Positions 61,154 through 64,000 of a stretch of 64,000 nt of DNA are shown here, one piece after another. A program made the position numbers and the translations under genes. Where the stretch lies: positions 1 to 64,000 of the forward strand of contig JAWLCE010000020.1 of assembly GCA_041687335.1 (NCBI GenBank), read 5' to 3'. This DNA is from JAJFUE01 sp041687335 (GTDB lineage: Bacteria; Sumerlaeota; Sumerlaeia; MVZB01). Position 1 is the stretch's first letter. Each line of letters begins with the position of its first letter. The notes below the pieces were generated by a model. That model was not told the DNA's origin, searched no databases, and saw nothing but the letters and a program-made list of their open reading frames with translations.

Positions 61154-63862
61154 ATGGAGCAGGACAAAGAAATAATCGAGGCGGTGCAGCAGGGGGATCG
61201 CGAGCGGTTCGCCGAGCTGATCGAACGCCATCAGCGGATGGTGTATGCGATCGGCTGGAGTTACCTCGGCGATGCCGACTCGGCCGAAGATGCCGCGCAG
61301 GAAACCTTCATCAAAGCCTACCGTTACCTGCGCGCGCTGCGCGATCCCTCCCGCTTTGCGGGTTGGCTGGCCCGCATCGCCCGCAATGTCAGCACGTCGA
61401 TGCTGCGCCGCCGCCGCTCCGAACTCGACCTGCGCCGCCGCTGGTTGCTGAGTCGGCCTCCCGTAAGTGCGCCACCAGCCGCTGGTGCAGCCGACAATTT
61501 AGACAAGGAGCTACATGACTCACTTAGCGCGGCGCTGGCCGAGCTGGCGCCGGCGCATCGGGAGTGTCTTGTTCTGTTCTACCTCGAAGGCAAGAGCATC
61601 CGTGAAGGCGCGACGGCGATCGGCATCAGAGAGGAGGCGATGCGGACGCGGCTGCACCGGGCACGGCGGGCGCTGCGCGTAAAGATGGAAGATCACCTCG
61701 GCGATGAACTGCGCGAGCTTGCCCCGCGCCGCAATCTGGCTCCCGTGGTCATGCCGCTGTTGCCCATCGAACCGATCGGACTGGCTTGGGCGGGGGGCAG
61801 CTCGGTCGCAAGCAAGGCGCTCAGCTGGTTCGGTGCATTGCCGGCGGGATTCGGCATCATGCTCTGGATGTGGCTGAGCAAGGCCGGCTTTTTCTACCTC
61901 CTCTTGCGCTGGTTTGCCGGCATGGAATCTGCAAACCTGATCCAGCGGCCGGAGAATGATTTTCGCCGCGCCCGTCTGCGCCGCAACGCACGACAGGTTG
62001 GCTTGGCGGCCCTATTGATAATGCTTTCAACAGCCTACTTCGGCTATCTCTTTTCACCACTCGTCATATTCCAAATTCTGTCCATTTATACTGTGGTGGC
62101 CCTCATGTCGCAGATCAGGATCCTGCGCATCAATTGCAGCGCTGTCATCATCGGGCAACTGCTGACTTTGTTCTTCATGCTCGTCGCGAATGTTCTGATT
62201 GGTTTCTTCCATGCCCCATTCACTGTCTTCATCATTGCAATGCTGCTGATCAATGTCATGCTGTACTGGACCAACCGGGAGCTCCCCCGTCGCCAGGATT
62301 ACAACCTTTTCCTTCGTCAAGCCAAGGGGCTCTTGCCTGGGAGTGATCTACAGGCCCTTGCACCACTGGCACGGCCACTTGATGATGTTGAGTTGCGCGC
62401 CTTCGCGAAGTTCATGGGCACTCACTGGCTGGCACGTGATTACCGGGTGCGCAGAGATAAACTGGTTCTCAGGCTACCGCCAGTGGACCCATCTCCCATT
62501 GAGGCGATGTTGATGCTCCCGCTGTGCGGCACGTCCATTGAGATCGGCCGGGATGGGTCCTGCCGAGCGAGGATCTCGGCGGGTGATGCGCGCGCGCTCA
62601 GTGAACTGAGCAGCAACGCCAAAGCTCCTACCCAGCTTCGCGATGACGTGGAGCATGCGGTGAGCATTGGCTTGAGAGAATTTTTAGCCGGTGATGAAGC
62701 GGCTGTGCGCCGTCGCCTGGGTATTGACCTTGAAGAACCCATTTTTTTCGCAAAATTCAGTGAGTCACGGTCCTATCGCTTGCAGTTTGCCATCAGCATC
62801 GGTGCCACGATCTTCGCATTGCTCATGTTCGCCCACATCGGTAGTTGGTCTGCTGGCTGGACTGATCCGGGAGTTTGGAAAAAGCAGCCGGTCAGCGTGG
62901 AGATGGCGCGGTCGGCGCTCGAAGAGTGGATCAGCAGTTACAGCCAGGCCGCGCGGCCCGAGCTGCTGATGCTGTGGCAGAGTCCGGCGCATCCGTCGCT
63001 CGAGCTGATCGGCCCAGAATTGGCCGACCGCTACCGAGATTTGGTGCTAAATGAAATTAATGGCCCTTGGCCTGCCGCCCACCCCGGCCGCATTTTCAAC
63101 GCGCTGAATTCGCCCCATCTGCTCTACCATACGCTGACCGTGCCGCTGCTCAGCCGGGAGGAACTGGCCACGCTCGGTTTCGACCGCGAAGGCATTCGCG
63201 GCATGCTGCGCTGGGCCAGCCTCGAGGAGCGTCCGCAGCTTTTCGACCTGCACGGCCAACAATCCAGACGCTCCATTACAATGGCTGACGGCCGGAATTA
63301 TCGGGCGCTGGAGATCGAGTCGCTCGCCCTGCGCCTGCGGATCCTTGCCGAGTTCGACGCGCTCGATAAAATTGACAGGGAAGCAGTTGCCGGGCTGATC
63401 GCCCGCCACCAGGTCGGTCCCGGCTTTGAACTTCCGGAGGGTTTCCACCCGCTCGACATTGAGCAGGCCAGCGGGTTGTTCAACTTCGGCGTGTGCGGCT
63501 TGAGCGAAACTTGGGCCGCGCTGCTGGCGCTCGATGCGCTTGGCGCGCTCGACCTGATCGACCGTGAAGCCTGCGTTGCCGGCATCCTGCGCTTTTATCG
63601 TGGGCGCGGTGAGTTTCAGGAACGCAATTTACGCGATTCCGGCATTCATATTTCCGGTGGCAATGCAGATCGATTTTTCGCCATGGAAAGCCTCTCGCTG
63701 CTGGCTGCACTCGGCCGGGTCGAGGACCTGAAGCGGTGGCAGTTTTCTCCCGAAACAGAATTTCATCGAACCGCTTCGCAATCACGCGGGCAGCAACAGG
63801 TAACCCCACGCGCATGGCAATCGTTGGCATTCCAGGAAAACCATGCTGATCATGTTGAGTGA
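61154..63862 (+). CDS. ECF sigma factor fused to a membrane and helical C-terminal domain, 902 aa
   Basis: Residues 1-90 are sigma-70 region 2 (ERFAELIERHQRMVYAIGWSYLGDADSAEDAAQETFIKAYRYL...). Residues about 115-185 are region 4 (SAALAELAPAHRECLVLFYLEGKSIREGATAIGIREEAMRTRLHRARRAL). About five to six membrane helices at 195-385 follow, then a soluble domain (390-540), one helix near 550 and a helix-rich C-terminal part. In this last part LEIESLALRLRILAEFDAL, LDLIDREACVAGILRFY and FFAMESLSLLAALGRV look like prenyltransferase/toroid repeats. Start after GGGAGGCAGCGGG. A membrane-tethered sigma factor sensing an envelope signal is an inference. Confidence 0.85.
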   Translation: MEQDKEIIEAVQQGDRERFAELIERHQRMVYAIGWSYLGDADSAEDAAQETFIKAYRYLRALRDPSRFAGWLARIARNVSTSMLRRRRSELDLRRRWLLSRPPVSAPPAAGAADNLDKELHDSLSAALAELAPAHRECLVLFYLEGKSIREGATAIGIREEAMRTRLHRARRALRVKMEDHLGDELRELAPRRNLAPVVMPLLPIEPIGLAWAGGSSVASKALSWFGALPAGFGIMLWMWLSKAGFFYLLLRWFAGMESANLIQRPENDFRRARLRRNARQVGLAALLIMLSTAYFGYLFSPLVIFQILSIYTVVALMSQIRILRINCSAVIIGQLLTLFFMLVANVLIGFFHAPFTVFIIAMLLINVMLYWTNRELPRRQDYNLFLRQAKGLLPGSDLQALAPLARPLDDVELRAFAKFMGTHWLARDYRVRRDKLVLRLPPVDPSPIEAMLMLPLCGTSIEIGRDGSCRARISAGDARALSELSSNAKAPTQLRDDVEHAVSIGLREFLAGDEAAVRRRLGIDLEEPIFFAKFSESRSYRLQFAISIGATIFALLMFAHIGSWSAGWTDPGVWKKQPVSVEMARSALEEWISSYSQAARPELLMLWQSPAHPSLELIGPELADRYRDLVLNEINGPWPAAHPGRIFNALNSPHLLYHTLTVPLLSREELATLGFDREGIRGMLRWASLEERPQLFDLHGQQSRRSITMADGRNYRALEIESLALRLRILAEFDALDKIDREAVAGLIARHQVGPGFELPEGFHPLDIEQASGLFNFGVCGLSETWAALLALDALGALDLIDREACVAGILRFYRGRGEFQERNLRDSGIHISGGNADRFFAMESLSLLAALGRVEDLKRWQFSPETEFHRTASQSRGQQQVTPRAWQSLAFQENHADHVE

Positions 63863-64000
63863 CCGGAGAGAAGCAGACCATTTACTGGTGGCGGCGGACA
63901 TCGTCGGGTAGAGGATCGTCGCCTTGTGCTCGCCGAGGCCGGCCAGGGCGTAAATGGCCAGCTGGTAGAGCATCTCGCGCGGTAGGGGCTTCTCCCACAG
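63782..64000 (-). CDS. McrC-like restriction protein, truncated and cut by the window edge
   Basis: On the minus strand the frame reads in from the edge as LWEKPLPREMLYQLAIYALAG, then LGEHKATILYPTMSAATSK (to about 63881). It then turns into unrelated sequence until TGA at 63782. The first part matches my memory of the McrC nuclease C-terminus. The unrelated tail overlaps 81 bases of the sigma-fusion gene, so the natural end is probably missing. Confidence 0.45.
   Translation of the reverse strand: MWEKPLPREMLYQLAIYALAGLGEHKATILYPTMSAATSKWSASLRSLNMISMVFLECQRLPCAWGYLLLPA

Overview
The window reads as one stretch of a high-GC, Gram-negative bacterial chromosome. Lipoprotein signal peptides, a TolB-Pal pair, a MacAB-like efflux system, a PEP-CTERM protein and a dockerin-like repeat all appear. 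That mix, together with DUF2298 and Agl23-type membrane glycosyltransferases and palindromic intergenic repeats, suggests an uncultured lineage such as Sumerlaeota or a Planctomycetota-like group. This placement is inference; there is no rRNA in the window. Several promoters fit the sigma-70 pattern, and most genes sit in compact operons with 1-4 base overlaps.

Layout. 0.2-5 kb: a tiny 2[4Fe-4S] ferredoxin with its own terminator, a secreted toroid-like protein and a lipoprotein from divergent promoters, then a membrane PAS histidine kinase. 5.3-9.3 kb: efflux operon (adaptor, ATPase, permease). 9.5-14.1 kb: a PEP-CTERM protein, then acpP-fabF-rnc-rhomboid/TPR. 14.5-16.6 kb: a large secreted protein with a consensus promoter, a long leader and a strong terminator. 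16.8-20.5 kb: tolB-pal-UbiA prenyltransferase-ModA-like operon. 20.8-29 kb: an EamA permease, nadA, a Kelch propeller protein and a GntR/ABC-2 operon, dotted with three copies of a palindromic repeat. 29-37 kb: two STAS proteins with a bitopic membrane protein behind era-ybeY-TPR lipoprotein, then yjbQ, a mini-lipoprotein and msrB. 37-41.4 kb: typA, a DUF799-like lipoprotein and an NAD-dependent epimerase.

41.5-54.8 kb is the most striking chromosomal locus. Two converging operons encode five very large surface-glycan proteins: Agl23-like with an NHL propeller, DUF2298, a GT39-DUF2298 fusion, an ArnT-like protein, and a GT4-methyltransferase fusion. They probably build and transfer a polyprenol-linked surface glycan.

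55-64 kb is an accessory region. It starts with a Thr/Pro-stalked Calx-beta/dockerin protein and an AT-richer membrane gene. A 3' half of tRNA-Asp(GTC) follows, which looks like the scar of site-specific integration. Next come small mobile-type genes (one with an amber stop, one frameshifted, one DUF6876), a membrane-anchored protein, a gene fragment and an ECF sigma factor fused to a membrane and helical domain. A truncated McrC-like gene runs off the right edge. No integrase, transposase, CRISPR array or complete tRNA was seen.
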